Positions 1 through 11,007 of a stretch of 64,000 bases of DNA are shown here, in pieces. Made by a program: the position numbers and the translations under genes. The stretch's first letter is position 1. The number at the start of each line of letters is the position of its first letter. Under the pieces are notes generated by a model. The model worked only from the letters and a program-made list of their open reading frames with translations. It did not search any database and was not told where the DNA came from. Source of the stretch: Artemia franciscana (taxonomy: Eukaryota > Arthropoda > Branchiopoda > Anostraca > Artemiidae); NCBI RefSeq assembly GCF_032884065.1, contig NC_088867.1, positions 24,974,018 to 25,038,017 on the forward strand, read 5' to 3'.

Positions 1-44
1 AGTGAAAAAAGAAGGCGTGCCGAGGAATTACAAGAACAGCAAGA
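1..44 (+). pseudogene. Fragment of Helitron N-terminal basic repeat
   Basis: The plus strand reads SEKRRRAEELQEQQ in one frame, the same unit as the basic repeats of the Helitron ORFs at 3615 (minus) and 45281 (plus). It is cut by the assembly gap, and its orientation is opposite to the copy that follows. Confidence 0.6.
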
Positions 45-144
45 NNNNNNNNNNNNNNNNNNNNNNNNNNNNNNNNNNNNNNNNNNNNNNNNNNNNNNNN
101 NNNNNNNNNNNNNNNNNNNNNNNNNNNNNNNNNNNNNNNNNNNN
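45..144. other. Assembly gap (100 N)
   Basis: Exactly 100 N, the usual placeholder for a gap of unknown size. It separates two Helitron pieces in opposite orientations, so the join across it should not be trusted. Confidence 0.99.
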
Positions 145-3100
145 GCTATATCATTTTTAGATCGAATTGATGCCAGAATCAGTTTTATCACAAACGTTTT
201 ACCAGTACCTCCTGGCGCATCCAAAAAGAAAATTTCTCCAACGTTGTTATCGACACAATGCATTATCGTATCATAAATGTCTTTTTGTTCCGACGTTAAC
301 TTGGAAATGTTATTTTGTACATACGACAATAGATCACTCGTACTGTAACTTTGTTCACGATCCAATTCTACACATGTCGAAACAGCAGCGATACGGTTAG
401 GTGAAGGCATTCCCAAACCCTGAAGAGGTTTGTTTGCCATACTTATGCAAATATCTTCTATAACAACTAAAGTGTAGTTGTAAATTTCTGGTGTAAAATC
501 AAAAGTCATGTCTGACGTCTCTAACTGTTTTCGATGAAGTATATCTTCGGACATTTTTGACTTATATTTTTCCCATAACTCTGTAGGAGCTGATGGAGAG
601 CAAGTTGTTAAAATGATGCCAAACAATGCACGAATTTGACTTGGGGTTGACGTTTCGCACGCGTCATTGATGCAGTTATCCCAGTGTTGGTCATTCTCCA
701 ATAAATTCAGAGCTTGGCATGCACTACGGTAAGTGTCATGTATAGTACCATTTACAGTCCTCAAATACTCAAAGGATGTCGGACCGGGTACATTCACCAA
801 AAGCAGGCGTAGAAAGAAGCATTCATGTTGATTGGGGTGAACGGTGTAGAGTCTTCCTATCGTGGTATCTTTGAAGATGGTAGGTTGGCCGTCGACTGAC
901 TTACCCTGTTTTCGACGTTCAAATACTTTATTTTAGTATTCCACGTGTAATACGAAGGCACTTCAGTATACAGCAGTTTTTTCGCAAAAGAATCATTTTG
1001 CAAAGCGAAAAAAAAGCTGTTAATGTTGTATCCGGTGGATTCAGGACTCTTTGTTGCACGTTGGTTTCCGTGAAATAAACACGTTGACCATTTTGTAAAT
1101 GTACCGCTAAGTGAACAACAGCTGGACTACGTTCATGTATCGGAAATGAAAGAATTCGCCAAACAGCTTCATTACTGCTTATGTATCTTCCAGCCTGATA
1201 TTCTACGATTTCATCGAAATCTTTGATTTCGGACTGCAAGCCAAAAACTGCCATGTCACTGCCTTTGTTGACGTATTTACATATATATTTTATTGCCTTT
1301 ACGGAGTTACAGTATTCAACGTTTATATGTGCATTAAATGTTTTGGATAATAAAGGGGAATATGGAACAACCCACTGGTTATCTACTTCGATGGTGGTAC
1401 CGTTACGCTTCTTTATTATTGCTGTTTTACCGCCATCTTCAGTAGATCTTCTTCTATATTGTGGGTAACCATCATTGCCAGTAATTGTTGTGGGTACTAA
1501 AAGTCGAGGATATTGCTTTGTGCACCTTCCTTTGGCCATGCATGGTGAATTTTCGTTCAGTGCACCGCAAGGTCCATGTATCATATTTTTTACAATAATA
1601 TCATGTAACCCCTTATCGACATTTTTATCAGGTATTTCAGCGGAAATCACATCATCAATTTCGTTTGAAGTAATTTTTTTATGTAGCCAGATTAGTATAT
1701 GTGCGTGTGGCAAACCTCGTTTTTGCCATTCCACTGAGTACATCCAGCATCGCACTGAACCAAACACTTCATGTTTTACAAGGTAGTTTATCAGTGATTT
1801 CAACTTTTGCCGGAAGACACGTGCCGTAATGTCATGCCTATGAACCGCCGATTGTCCTTGAAGTAAAAGCTGCAGTATCTCGTCCCAAGATTGATTACAT
1901 GTAAATGTAATAAATAAATCTGGACGACCATAGAGACGAACATACGCAATAGCATCTTGAGCATATTCATGCATATGACGTGGACTGCCAGCATATGACG
2001 AAGGTAAAATTGTTAATCTTCCAACGTTTGTGGTATTACCGTCATTTATAACTGCATCTCGCAAATGAATGTATTGTTCAGAGCGGAGCTTGGTCTGATT
2101 CAGGCGGATATATAGCAAACGTTCTGATTCAATTTTTGCATACATATCAACGACAAATTGGTGAAACAATTCACGGCATTTTAAAATATAATTTTCTTCA
2201 TCCTGCCGTATCATTAGTCTATAGGAATAATAATGCATTGCACTGCATTTCTTATTCATTTCTTTGTTAGTGGCTGGATTCATCAATTTAATATTAAAGT
2301 GATAGCCGTCGGCTCCATCCCAAAAAATGATAGGATATTGTAGGGCATCGTAGCATCGATGAGTTTCAGCAATTCTTAACAACTGGGCGTTTCGCTTATG
2401 TAGAATAATATCTCGAGGTAAAAACTGATCACCGACCATAACGATTGCCACTTCGTCGATAGTCGGAGCATTGTATCTACGCACATGTTGGCCAGGAGGC
2501 GTTTTGTCAGCGGAAATAACAATTTTATGAGTATCAGTAGGCATCAAATCGATGGCTGTTTTGAACAGACGCACTAAATTATTATTTTCGTGGAAAAGAT
2601 GTTGCAATTGGGAAACGATTGTCCTTTCAACGTTGGGAGAAATTTCGCAACGTGCATTCAATTCAGAATTTCTATCACTGATGAAGTACAATTGTAAAAA
2701 TTTATGATTCTCGCCTAATAATGGTAGAAGGGACCCTGCTTTATGATAAATTTGCCCTTTTACTTTGAAAGTAGACATAAATTGATCTGGATTTTCGATT
2801 TGGGCTCCAAACGACGTCATTTGGAAACATGAGTTGTATTGTCTGATTTTTGACAAAAAACGCTTAGATTCTGACGTAGTTCCAGTAAGGAAAGTCTTCA
2901 ATGGCTCTGGTGGTGCAGCCAATAGAGGAAGTTTAACTTTTCCTGAGGCGCAACACATTCCCATTGTTTCACCATTGAATTTCAAGGCCTTGCAATAGGG
3001 ACAAATTTTAGACATTGTCCCGATTTGAACACAGCTACTCAAGCTATAATCATCGACTGGGTTGTACCTGAATGCCAGGCGATAACTTTCAGATTGCTCT

Positions 3101-3615
3101 GATTCCTCGGCACGCCTTCTTTTTTCACATTCTCTTTTAGCAGCAAGTCTGCTTCTGCGTTGCTCTGGTAGTTCCTCGGCATGCTTTCTTTTTTCACTTT
3201 CTCTTTTAGCAGCAAGTCTGCTTTCGCGTTGCTCTGGTAGTTCCTCGGCATGCTTTCTTTTTTCACTTTCTCTTTTAGCAGCAAGTCTGCTTTCGCGTTG
3301 CTCTGGTAGTTCCTCGGCACGCTTTCTTTTTTCACATTCTCTTTTAGCAGCAAGTCTGCTTCTGCGTTGCTCTGGTAGTTCCTCGGCATGCTTTCTTTTT
3401 TCACATTCTCTTTTAGCAGCAAGTCTGCTTCTGCGTTGCTCTGGTAGTTCCTCGGCATGCTTTCTTTTTTCACTTTCTCTTTTAGCAGCAAGTCTGCTTT
3501 CGCGTTGCTCTGGTAGTTCCTCGGCACGCTTTCTTTTCTGACTTTCTCTATCACCAGCAAGTTTTCTGGCATAGACTCTTTGAGCATCTTCATCAGTCAT
3601 CATAAACTTAAGCAT
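144..3615 (-). pseudogene. Helitron Rep-helicase ORF, frameshifted and truncated by gap
   Basis: Encodes the rolling-circle transposase of a Helitron, which nicks and transfers single-stranded DNA (HUH Rep) and unwinds it (Pif1-type helicase). From ATG at 3615 (or the inner ATG matching other copies): tandem 23-residue basic repeats (about residues 24-185), a zinc-finger-like CPYC...CC segment (205-221), the Rep HUH motif GLPHAHILIW (H637, H639), and IKYICKYVNKG with the Tyr pair Y777/Y781. The frame breaks at an A8 run (1008-1015) and again near 925-935. A third frame then stays open to the gap and contains PTIFKDTTIGRLYTVHP, GPTSFEYLRTVNG, LTSEQKDIY and the Walker A segment DAPGGTGKTF near 200-215. 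The helicase C-terminal part is lost at the gap. As it stands it is not translatable as one protein. Confidence 0.9.
3118..3546 (-). repeat. 69-bp tandem repeat inside the Helitron ORF
   Basis: About six in-frame copies of a 69-bp unit, each encoding 23 residues around EKRKHAEELPEQR and SRLAAKR. Copies differ by a few bases, mainly R/E after EQR and C/S before EK. The unit is strongly charged and probably helical. Single copies recur at 1-44, 6040-6090 and 45370-45450. Confidence 0.9.
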
Positions 3616-3883
3616 TAATAGAATTCTACACGAACATCCGTCTTATATAACTTGAATGACGTCACGCCTTCAAAGCAAAAATGATGCCTTCAAAGCAAAA
3701 ATGATGGCAGCTAATTTCATGACGTCAGCCGAAACATGACGGCGAACATATGTCTTATATAACTTGAATGACGTCACCTTCAAAGCAAAAATGACGGCAA
3801 CTAATTTCATGACGTCAGCCGAAACATGACGTCACCTGACACATCCATCCACACATCCATCCACAACTTATTTTTATATATAT

Positions 3884-3886
<3 letters not shown>
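3616..3886 (-). promoter_or_regulatory. Helitron 5' terminus and leader with TATA boxes and TGACGTCA sites
   Basis: The element begins A|TC at 3886 (minus) with TCTATATATATAAAAATAAG. The leader carries five perfect TGACGTCA palindromes (3657-3664, 3720-3727, 3769-3776, 3810-3817, 3827-3834) and two TTATATAA boxes about 110 bp apart, because a block of roughly 80-110 bp is tandemly duplicated (3641-3752 and 3753-3835). The proximal TATA lies about 30 bp before the ATG at 3615. TGACGTCA is the consensus of CREB/ATF-type bZIP factors; binding here is inferred. Confidence 0.7.

Positions 3887-3967
<81 letters not shown>
3886..3967. repeat. (TA)n microsatellite
   Basis: About 80 bp of almost pure TA between the 5' terminus of one Helitron and the helicase C-terminal relic of the next. 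Confidence 0.97.
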
Positions 3968-3970
<3 letters not shown>

Positions 3971-3974
3971 TTTA

Positions 3975-4172
3975 ACTACGTAAAACTTGCGAATATACAA
4001 CATTCTTTGCTGTCCCATTGTCTGTGCATATAAATAGATTGTCAGGTTTACCGACTCTTGAACATGCAACATATAATGGTCCATGGGAAAACAATCCGTA
4101 TTCAGATCTATACCTCATGATTCTAATGATTGCCCTTGAGCTTTGTTGATGGTGATTGCTAATCGACCATTC
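3975..4172 (-). pseudogene. Helitron helicase C-terminal relic
   Basis: On the minus strand the frames give LAITINKAQGQSLE, then, after disruptions, YVACSRVGKPDNL and a short tail. This matches the last helicase motifs of Helitron/Pif1 helicases. Stops and frameshifts are present. The same segment recurs at 46902-47037 and 47380-47500. Confidence 0.75.
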
Positions 4173-4182
4173 CCTGAGTCGC

Positions 4183-4705
4183 CATCGTCATTTATATATC
4201 CCCCTGTGCACCCCGGCGTCCCCTTTGTAGTTATGTCCCTGTGTCCCGGTCGTCATTTATATTCCCTGTGTCCCGGTCGTCATTTGTGTCCCGGTGTTCC
4301 AGTCTGTGATTTCTCTTTGAGTGTCCCGGGCGTCATTTATATTCCTTGTGTCCCGGTGTCCCGGTCGTCATTTATATCCCCCTGTGCCCCCCGGCGTCCC
4401 CATTGTAGTTGTGTCCCTGTGTCCCGGTCGTCATTTATATTCCCTGTGTCCCGGTCGTCATTTGTATCCCGGTGTCCCGGTCTGTATATACATTCGTTTT
4501 TAGTTTTGTTTTTCTCCTTTATTTTTTTCCTTTTTTCTTTTTTTTCTTTTTTAGTTTATTTAGATTTTTAGATTTTTTAGTTTTTTTATTAGTTTTTAGT
4601 TTTTTTGTAGTTTTTACCATTTTCTTAGTTTTTTTAGTTTTTTTTTTTACTTATGTCCTGGTCGTCATCTATACTCCCTGTGTCCCGGTCGTCATTTGTG
4701 TCTCG
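4183..4705. repeat. Minisatellite with CCCGGTCGTCATTTATATTC core
   Basis: Irregular direct repeats of a roughly 27-45-bp unit containing tcccggtcgtcatttatat and ccctgtg. The same array appears in reverse orientation at 45958-46095, 46622-46890 and 47170-47360. In each case it lies beside the Helitron helicase C-terminal segment, so it belongs to the Helitron family. The open frame through it is not a credible gene. Confidence 0.85.
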
Positions 4706-5110
4706 GTGCTTTGTTGATTGCTAATTTATATTATATTTATATTTATATTTTTTATATTTATTAATATTTTTTTAGTTTTCTTTTTCTCTTATTTTTCAGT
4801 TTTTTCCTTTTTTTTAGTTTTTTCTTTTTTAGTTTTTAGTTTTTTTTCGTTTTTTACCTTTTTTTAGTTTTTTAGTTTTTTAGTTTTTTAGCTTTTTTAG
4901 TTTTTTTATTAGTTTTTAGTTTTTTTTTAGTTTTTGCCTTTTTTTAGTTTTTTCAGTTTTTTTTAGTTTTTAGTTTTTTACCTTTTTTCAGTTTTTTTTT
5001 AGTTTTTAGTTTTTTACCTTTTTTTAGTTTTTTTTTAGTTTTTTAGCTTTTTTAGTTTTTTTTCTTTTAGTTTTTTTGTAGTTTTTACCTTTTTTAGTTT
5101 TTTTTCTTCT
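4500..5110. repeat. T-rich TTTTTAG minisatellite
   Basis: About 600 bp of irregular TTTTTTAG/TTTTTACC units. A second block is at 5222-5535, and a reverse-complement relative is at 46320-46615. Confidence 0.9.
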
Positions 5111-5634
5111 TTTGTATTAGTATGAAATAATTCAGACGTCATATGCGGACAAACACGACGTCACTCGACAGACAGACAGACAGACATAACCCACAAACAA
5201 CTTATTTTTATATATATTTATTCATATTTTTTTTGTTTTCTTTTTCTCTTTTATTTTTCAGTTTTTTCCTTTTTTTTAGTTTTTTTCTTTTCTAGTTTTT
5301 AGTTTTTTTTAGTTTTTTACCTTTTTTAGTTTTTTTTAGTTTTTTTAGTTTTTTAGCTTTTTTAGTTTTTTTATTAGTTTTTATTTTTTTTGTAGTTTTT
5401 GCCTTTTTTTATTTTTTTCAGTTTTTTTTTAGTTATTAGATTTTTACCTTTTTTAGTTTTTTTTAGTTTTTTAGCTTTTTTAGTTTTTTTTTTCTTTTTA
5501 GTTTTTTTTGTAGTTTTTACCTTTTTTAGTTTTTTTCTTCTTTTGTATTAGTGTGAAATAATTCAGACGTCATATGCGGATAAACATGACGTCACCTGAT
5601 CCACAGATCCACAGATCCACACACAGACAACTTA
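5111..5634 (-). mobile_element. Two partly duplicated Helitron 5' regions
   Basis: 5111-5220 and 5545-5634 are near copies (ttgtattagtatgaaataattcagacgtcatatgcgg, shown in parts, then short direct repeats and caactta). Each is a minus-oriented Helitron 5' leader and each is followed leftwards by a T-rich block. The second contains TGACGTCA at 5587-5594. Confidence 0.65.
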
Positions 5635-5777
5635 TCTATATATATATAAAAATAATGGCGCGTAACTAATATGGCACGTAACGACTTACGCGCGCGGGGG
5701 GGCTTGGGGGGGGGTGGCGCGAAGCACCCCCACCAACTAGGTGTTGGGGTGGCGCGAAGCGCCACCCCAACAGCTAG
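5635..5777 (+). mobile_element. Complete 143-bp non-autonomous mini-Helitron
   Basis: Starts TCTATATATATA after A (5634) and ends CTAG (5774-5777) before T (5778), the canonical Helitron A|TC...CTRR|T structure. A 14-bp perfect stem with a GAA loop (5742-5755/5759-5772) sits two bases before the CTAG. Removing the element rejoins caactta and tttttatatatataga, which rebuilds the 5' terminus seen in the Helitron at 3886. The interior is GC-rich (cgcgcgggggggcttgg) and non-coding. Confidence 0.85.
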
Positions 5778-5793
5778 TTTTTATATATATAGA
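5778..5793 (-). mobile_element. Outermost 5' end of a minus-oriented Helitron (interrupted)
   Basis: Reading on the minus strand, A|TC at 5793 begins TCTATATATATAAAAA. It is continued on the other side of the mini-Helitron at 5634, so this is the displaced tip of the host Helitron. Confidence 0.75.
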
Positions 5794-5837
5794 TTAACCA
5801 AATTAATGTGTTTTACAATATACTAAGCATCGTCATA

Positions 5838-6097
5838 ACAAAAATGACGACAACTAATTTCATGACGTCAGTCAACACAGAAATTAAGTTCTGAAATTAA
5901 GTCATGAAATTAGTTGCCGTCATTTTTGCTTTGACGGTGACGTCATTCAAGTTATATAAGACATATGTTCACGTAGAAATCTATTAATGTTTAAGTTTAC
6001 AATGACTGATGAAGATGCTCAAAGAGTCTATGCCAAAAAACTTGCTGCTGATAGAGAAAGTCAGAAAAGAAAGCGTGCCGAGGAACTATGGAGTTAA
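5838..6097 (+). pseudogene. Truncated Helitron leader and N-terminal ORF
   Basis: Contains TGACGTCA at 5863-5870 and 5938-5945, a TATATAAG box at 5953-5960, and an ATG at 5987 opening 36 codons (MFKFTMTDEDAQRVY..., then ESQKRKRAEEL) before a stop at 6095-6097. The frame is cut where an unrelated dispersed repeat starts. A 28-bp inverted repeat with one mismatch (5839-5866/5901-5928) lies upstream of the box. Confidence 0.75.
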
Positions 6098-6099
6098 CT

Positions 6100-8664
6100 G
6101 CCGGAATTTGGGATTGGTATCGAAATCGAATAAAAATTTTGGATTTTATGAGATTTTGTGGCAGCTGATCTTTTTTTTCTCGGATGCAGTGTAACTTCGG
6201 GCTTTTCGTCTGAATTACACCTAATTTCAAGAAGTTTGAATTACTATCCCCCCCCCAGACAGAGATAGAAAGCATTAAATTTAAATGCTTTACGGTTTTA
6301 ATTGTTCTAGTTTTGTCCTAGTTTAGTCATTCAAACTGGGTTTATTTTAAATATAAGGTATATGGAAGAAATAGTTGGCTCTTGCTTTTACTTCCTCTTC
6401 CCCGATAAAAACTGAGTCTGAACTTCTTCTTTGTTCTGTCACAAGTAAATAACAAAAGCCTTTGAAGGAAAGGGAACGCTACCCTTTGCTGAAAATTAAA
6501 ATATGTTTCTAAAAAATATACATGATGTTGCATCTTTATAAATTTTGTTGCTTGTGTCGTTCTTTTCTCAAATTAAATTAAAAAAAAACAGTTTTTAAAC
6601 ACAAGTAAGGAGCGGCATTAAAACTTAAAACGAGCATAAATTATTCCATATATAAAAGGGTTTGTCCCCTCCGCAACGACCTTGTTTTTTTTATTTAATT
6701 TCTGAACGTTTTTGAATGAATGCATGTTTTGATTTTGGCTCACTGCACATGAATAATTAAAAAAAAATCGCATATCAATTTTTTATTTTGCTAAATGGCG
6801 TTCTCGTAGTTTTAATCGGACGATTTTGATTGAAAGAAAGTGAGGGGAGAGGAGATCTAGTTGCCCTCCAATTTTTGGTTACTTGAAATTGCGACTAGAT
6901 TTTTTTTATTTTTTTACGAACGTTTTTGTTAGTAATAAACATGCATACATGTCGAATTAACTTACGTAACGAACTTCTATGTTTATGTGTTATTATTACG
7001 TATATGAGAAGGTTTGCCCCCTCGTCAATGCGTCACTCTTTACACTAAAGCTTGAATTTTATCCCAAATCTTTAACAATGACCCTGAATCACAAAGACCA
7101 TAGAATAGATAGTTGAAATATACTTTAGCATATATACTTTAGTGTAAAGAGTAAGGTATTGTGGAGGAGACAAAACCCCTTATGTACGTTATTCTCATGC
7201 TCTTTATAAGTTGTAATGTCACTCATTACCTCCAGGGAAAAAAATTATATATTTTCTCATTGTTTTTTTTTTTCAATAACGCTAGAAAATCCTGCGCCCC
7301 TTCCATGGAAATTCTCTTCCCTCATGATGAATACCTCCATGAAAAGATCATCCCACGTACACACCTACTCCCGACCCAACCCCCCTCAACACGAAAAAGT
7401 CCCCCTTAAAACGTCTGTACATTTCGTAACAACCATTACTATATGGAAACAATGCTCAAAGTTTGTAAATTGCAGCCCCTCCTCCGGGGACTGTGGGAGA
7501 TTAAGTCGTCCCCAAGGACACAGGGATTAGGTTTTCAGCTAAGCTGAACAGAATGGCTATCTCAAAATTTTGAACTGGTGACTTTGGGGGGGAAATGTGC
7601 GTGGGGGGGTCTAGTGTTATGTTTAGCCCCTCAGATGGTTTAAAAATTCCATAACGAACTTCTATATTTGTGTATTTTTATTACGTATATGAGGGGGTTT
7701 GCCTCCTCCTCAATTCCTCACTCTTTACACTAAAGCTTGAATTTCATCCCAAATCTTTAACAATGACCCTGAATCACAATGGCCATAGAATAGATAGTTG
7801 AAATATACTTTAGCATAAATACTTTAGCGTAAAGAGCAAGGTATTGTGGAGGAGACAAACCCCCTTATATACGCAATTTTTGAGTTCGTTATAATTTTTA
7901 ATGCTACTCATTATATCCAGGTGAAGAAATTCTTTTGTATATTTTCTCATTGTTTTTTTTTAATAATGCTAGAAAATCCTATGCCCCCTTCATGGAAATT
8001 CTCTTCCCCTATTATAAATTCCTCCATGAAAAGATCTTCCCACGTACCCACCTTCTCCTTACCCAACCCCCCAAGCACGAAAAGTCCCCCTTAAACGTCT
8101 GTACATATCATAATAACCATTACTACATGGAAACAATGGTCAAAGTTTGTAACTTGTAGCCCCTCCCCCGGGGACTTCGGGGGATTAAGTCATCCCAAAA
8201 GACACAGGTATTAGGTTTTCAGCTAAGCTGAACAGAATGGCTATCTCAAAATTTTGAACTTGTGACTTTGGGGGGGAAATGTGCGTGGGAGGGGGTCTAG
8301 GTGCCCTCCAATTTTTCTACTTAAAAAGAGCACTAGAACTTTTAATTTCCGTTATAATGAGCCCTCTTACGACATCTTAGGACGACTGGGTTGACACCAT
8401 CACCCTTGGGGGAAAAAAATCTGTCTTCTGGCAAAAAAAAAATACAAAATTCCACATTTTTGTAGATAGGAGCTTGAAACTTTTACAGTAGGGTTTTCTG
8501 ATACGCTGAATCTGATAGTGTGATTTTCGTTAAGACTCTTTTACTTTTAGGGGGTGTTCCCCCCTGTTTCCTAAAATAAGGCACATTTTCTCAGGCTGGT
8601 AACTTTTGATGGGTTAGACTAAACTTGTAAAGCTTATATGTTTAAAGCCACATTGAAATTTGAT
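6100..8664. repeat. 2.6-kb dispersed repeat block, copy 1
   Basis: Closely matches 11008-13661 in the same orientation over its whole length. It starts ccggaatttgggattgg and ends cttatatgtttaaagcc. It contains sub-blocks in which ctctttacactaaagc segments recur twice (about 7000-7610 and 7650-8290). The short ORFs in it are interrupted differently in the two copies, and I see no coding domain. Confidence 0.8.
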
Positions 8665-8746
8665 TCTTATGATTTAACTATTGGTGTCAAAATTCCTTTT
8701 TTAGAGTTTCAGTTAGGCTACTACTGAGTCGGGTCATTGCTTGCTA

Positions 8747-8771
8747 CAGTTCGTTACCACGAACTGTTTGA
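8747..8771 (-). mobile_element. Hairpin terminus of the palindrome-rich repeat family, reverse copy
   Basis: CAGTTCGTTACCACGAACTG (8747-8766), followed by TTTGA and T. On the minus strand this reads A|TCAAACAG and then the hairpin, the same terminus seen at 17150 and 21195. It marks one end of the reverse-oriented copy to the left. Confidence 0.6.
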
Positions 8772-9296
8772 TTTACGTGTCTTATTATGTAGTACGTGTT
8801 CTCGGAGTTTAAAGAGCTTGAACAGACATGTCTTTTATTCTGATTTGAACGATATGTCGCTTGGGGTATTTTTAGCAGATTTGAAACTCCTTCTAATAAG
8901 AAAAATCTGGGTTAGCTGGCTGTGGACCGCCGTCCCCTAAAATCAGCTCTATGTCCCCAAAAATTAAATTGCTGCGCATCTCATCTAATTTATAAACGTA
9001 ATCTACATTTGAAAGCAATCAAATTCGGTTTCCATTTCCCAAACTGATCGTTATCGGTTTGCTTTGAAAGGACGAGAATAAAGTTTCATAAGATTTCCTT
9101 CTATTATAAATTTGTTAAATACGTAATCAAAACTGCATTGGTCCCATACATCTTTTAATTTATTGTTTTTTTTTAAAGCTATACCATTACTTTTAAATCT
9201 TCTATATTTGAACAAAAGTTAGGTTTTAAAGAGTTAAATTTCAAATCCTCAATATAATTTAGCTAGGATAACAGTGAATATATTCATTGATATCTT
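8772..9296. other. Unassigned AT-rich spacer
   Basis: Lies between two repeat copies in opposite orientations. No coding, RNA or repeat structure was recognised. Confidence 0.4.
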
Positions 9297-10898
9297 TCAA
9301 ACAGTTTGTGGTTACAAATTGTAGTAAGGAGCGACCCGGCTCAAAAGTAACCGAAATTCTAATAAACGGAATTTTGATACCAATAGTTACATCAAAAAGA
9401 ATCAAATTTTAATGCTGATTTTAAATATAAGAGTTTCATCGAGTTTAGTCTTACCCATCAAAAGTTACAAGCCTGAGAATTTTGCCTTATTTTAGAAAAC
9501 AGGGGAAAACACCCCTTAAAATTCATAGGATCTTAACGAAAATCAGATTCACCGTATCAAAGAATCCTAGAGTATAAGTTTAAAGCTCCTATCTACAAAA
9601 ATGTGGAATTTTGTATTTTTTGCCACAAGACAGATCACAGATGTGTGTTTATTTATTTGTTGTTTTTTATCCCAGGGGTGATCGTATCGACCCAGCGGTT
9701 CTAGAAGGTCACGAGAGGGATCATTCTATTGGAAATTAAAAGCTCTAGTGCCCTTTTTAAGTGACCAAAAAACTTGGAGGGCACCTAGGCCCCCTTCCAC
9801 GCTCATCTTTTTCCCAAAGTAACCGGATCAAAATTCTGAGATAACCATTTTGTTTGGAATTATCAAAAAACCTAATAACTATGACTTTGGGGACGATTTA
9901 CTCCCCCAGAGTCCCCGTGGGAGCGGTTGCAAGTTACAAACTTTGACCTGTGTTTGTATATAGTAATGGTCATTGGGAAGTGTACAGACGCTGTTAAGGG
10001 ATTTTTTTGGTTGGAGGGGGAGGGGCTGAGTGGAGGGGCTTATCCAGGGGGAAATTTCTTCGAAGGAATTTGTTATGGGTGAAGAGAATTTCCATGAAGC
10101 AAGGTTTTTTTGACTGAAAGTAAGGAGCAGATTAAAACTTTAAAAAAACTGAAATTATTACGCATATGTGGGGTTCACTTCCTCCTAATAACTCGCTCTT
10201 GCCGCTAAAGTAATTTTGATAATTTCAGCAATATTCTACTGCCTTTGTGATTCTGGAGTAATTCTTAAGGAATGGGACAAAATTTAAGCTTTATTGTAAA
10301 GAGCGAGATATTGAAGACGGGGTGAACCATACGAATATAGTTGTTCGCTACTTAATTTACGTATATTTATACTAATAAAAACTCTCGTAAAAAAGAAATA
10401 AAAGTCCTAGTTGCCTTTTTAGGTAACCATAAAATTGAAGGGTAACTAGGCCTACTCCCCTGCTCCTTTTTTTCAAATCGTCCGATCAAAACTATGAGAA
10501 AGCCATTTAGCCGAAAAATAAATTAATTTTCAAATTTGGTTTTAATTACTCATGTGCAGAGAGCCAAAATCAAAACATGCATTAATTCAAAAACGTTCAG
10601 AAACTAAATAAAAAAAAGTGTTGGTAACTGAAAGTAGGGAGCGACACTAAAACTTAAAACGAACAGATATTACTCCGTATATGAAAGGGGCTGTTCCCTC
10701 CTCAGCGCCTCGCTCTTTACGCTAAAGTTTTTTAACTGTTTTAAAAAGTAGGGTTGAGAGGAAGAGTCAAACTTTAGCGTAAAGAGCGGGGTGTTGAGGA
10801 GGGAGCAGCCCCTTTCATATAAGGCGTAATTTCTGATTGTTTTAAGTTTTAATGTCGCTCCTTACTTTCAGTAAAAAAAAATTGTTTATTTTATCTAA
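9297..10898 (+). mobile_element. Palindrome-rich Helitron-like repeat, forward copy
   Basis: Begins TCAAACAGTTTGTGG (a decayed terminal hairpin at 9302-9321), contains agtaaggagcgacccggctc, and ends with the large palindrome 10626-10873 followed by CTAA (10895-10898) and T. There is no ORF of note. The shared modules are gagcgaggcgttgaggagg-like segments flanked by ctttacgctaaag. Confidence 0.6.
10626..10873. repeat. Large palindrome P1
   Basis: Two arms of about 100 bp (10626-10729 and 10771-10873), reverse complements with scattered mismatches, around a loop of about 40 bp. Each outer end reads actgaaagtaaggagcgaca or its complement. Confidence 0.85.
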
Positions 10899-11007
10899 TT
10901 TGGTGGAAATCAGACCAATTTGGTGAAACTACGAAAAGGCAACGTTAACCAGGTTCACATTTTACCTTTCCAGAAAATTGTTAATAACTTATTTTTAACC
11001 TTCACTA

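Noticed and set aside
1223..1786. Plus-strand frames opposite the Helitron ORF
   Set aside because: Antisense shadows of the Rep domain, with no independent support.
3118..3546. CRISPR array
   Set aside because: The 69-bp units are contiguous, coding and without unique spacers, in a eukaryotic transposon.
3815..4084. 89-codon minus-strand frame with IYIYIY run
   Set aside because: It spans the TA array, and its first half is the wrong frame of the Helitron helicase C-terminus.
4143..4571. 142-codon Pro/Cys-rich frame
   Set aside because: Product of the CCCGGTCGTCATT minisatellite; overlapping frames give similar peptides, as expected for a repeat.
7161..8159. Plus-strand frames MEETKPLM.../MEETNPLI...
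   Set aside because: They recur because the repeat block recurs, but frames and stops differ between copies; no conserved protein.
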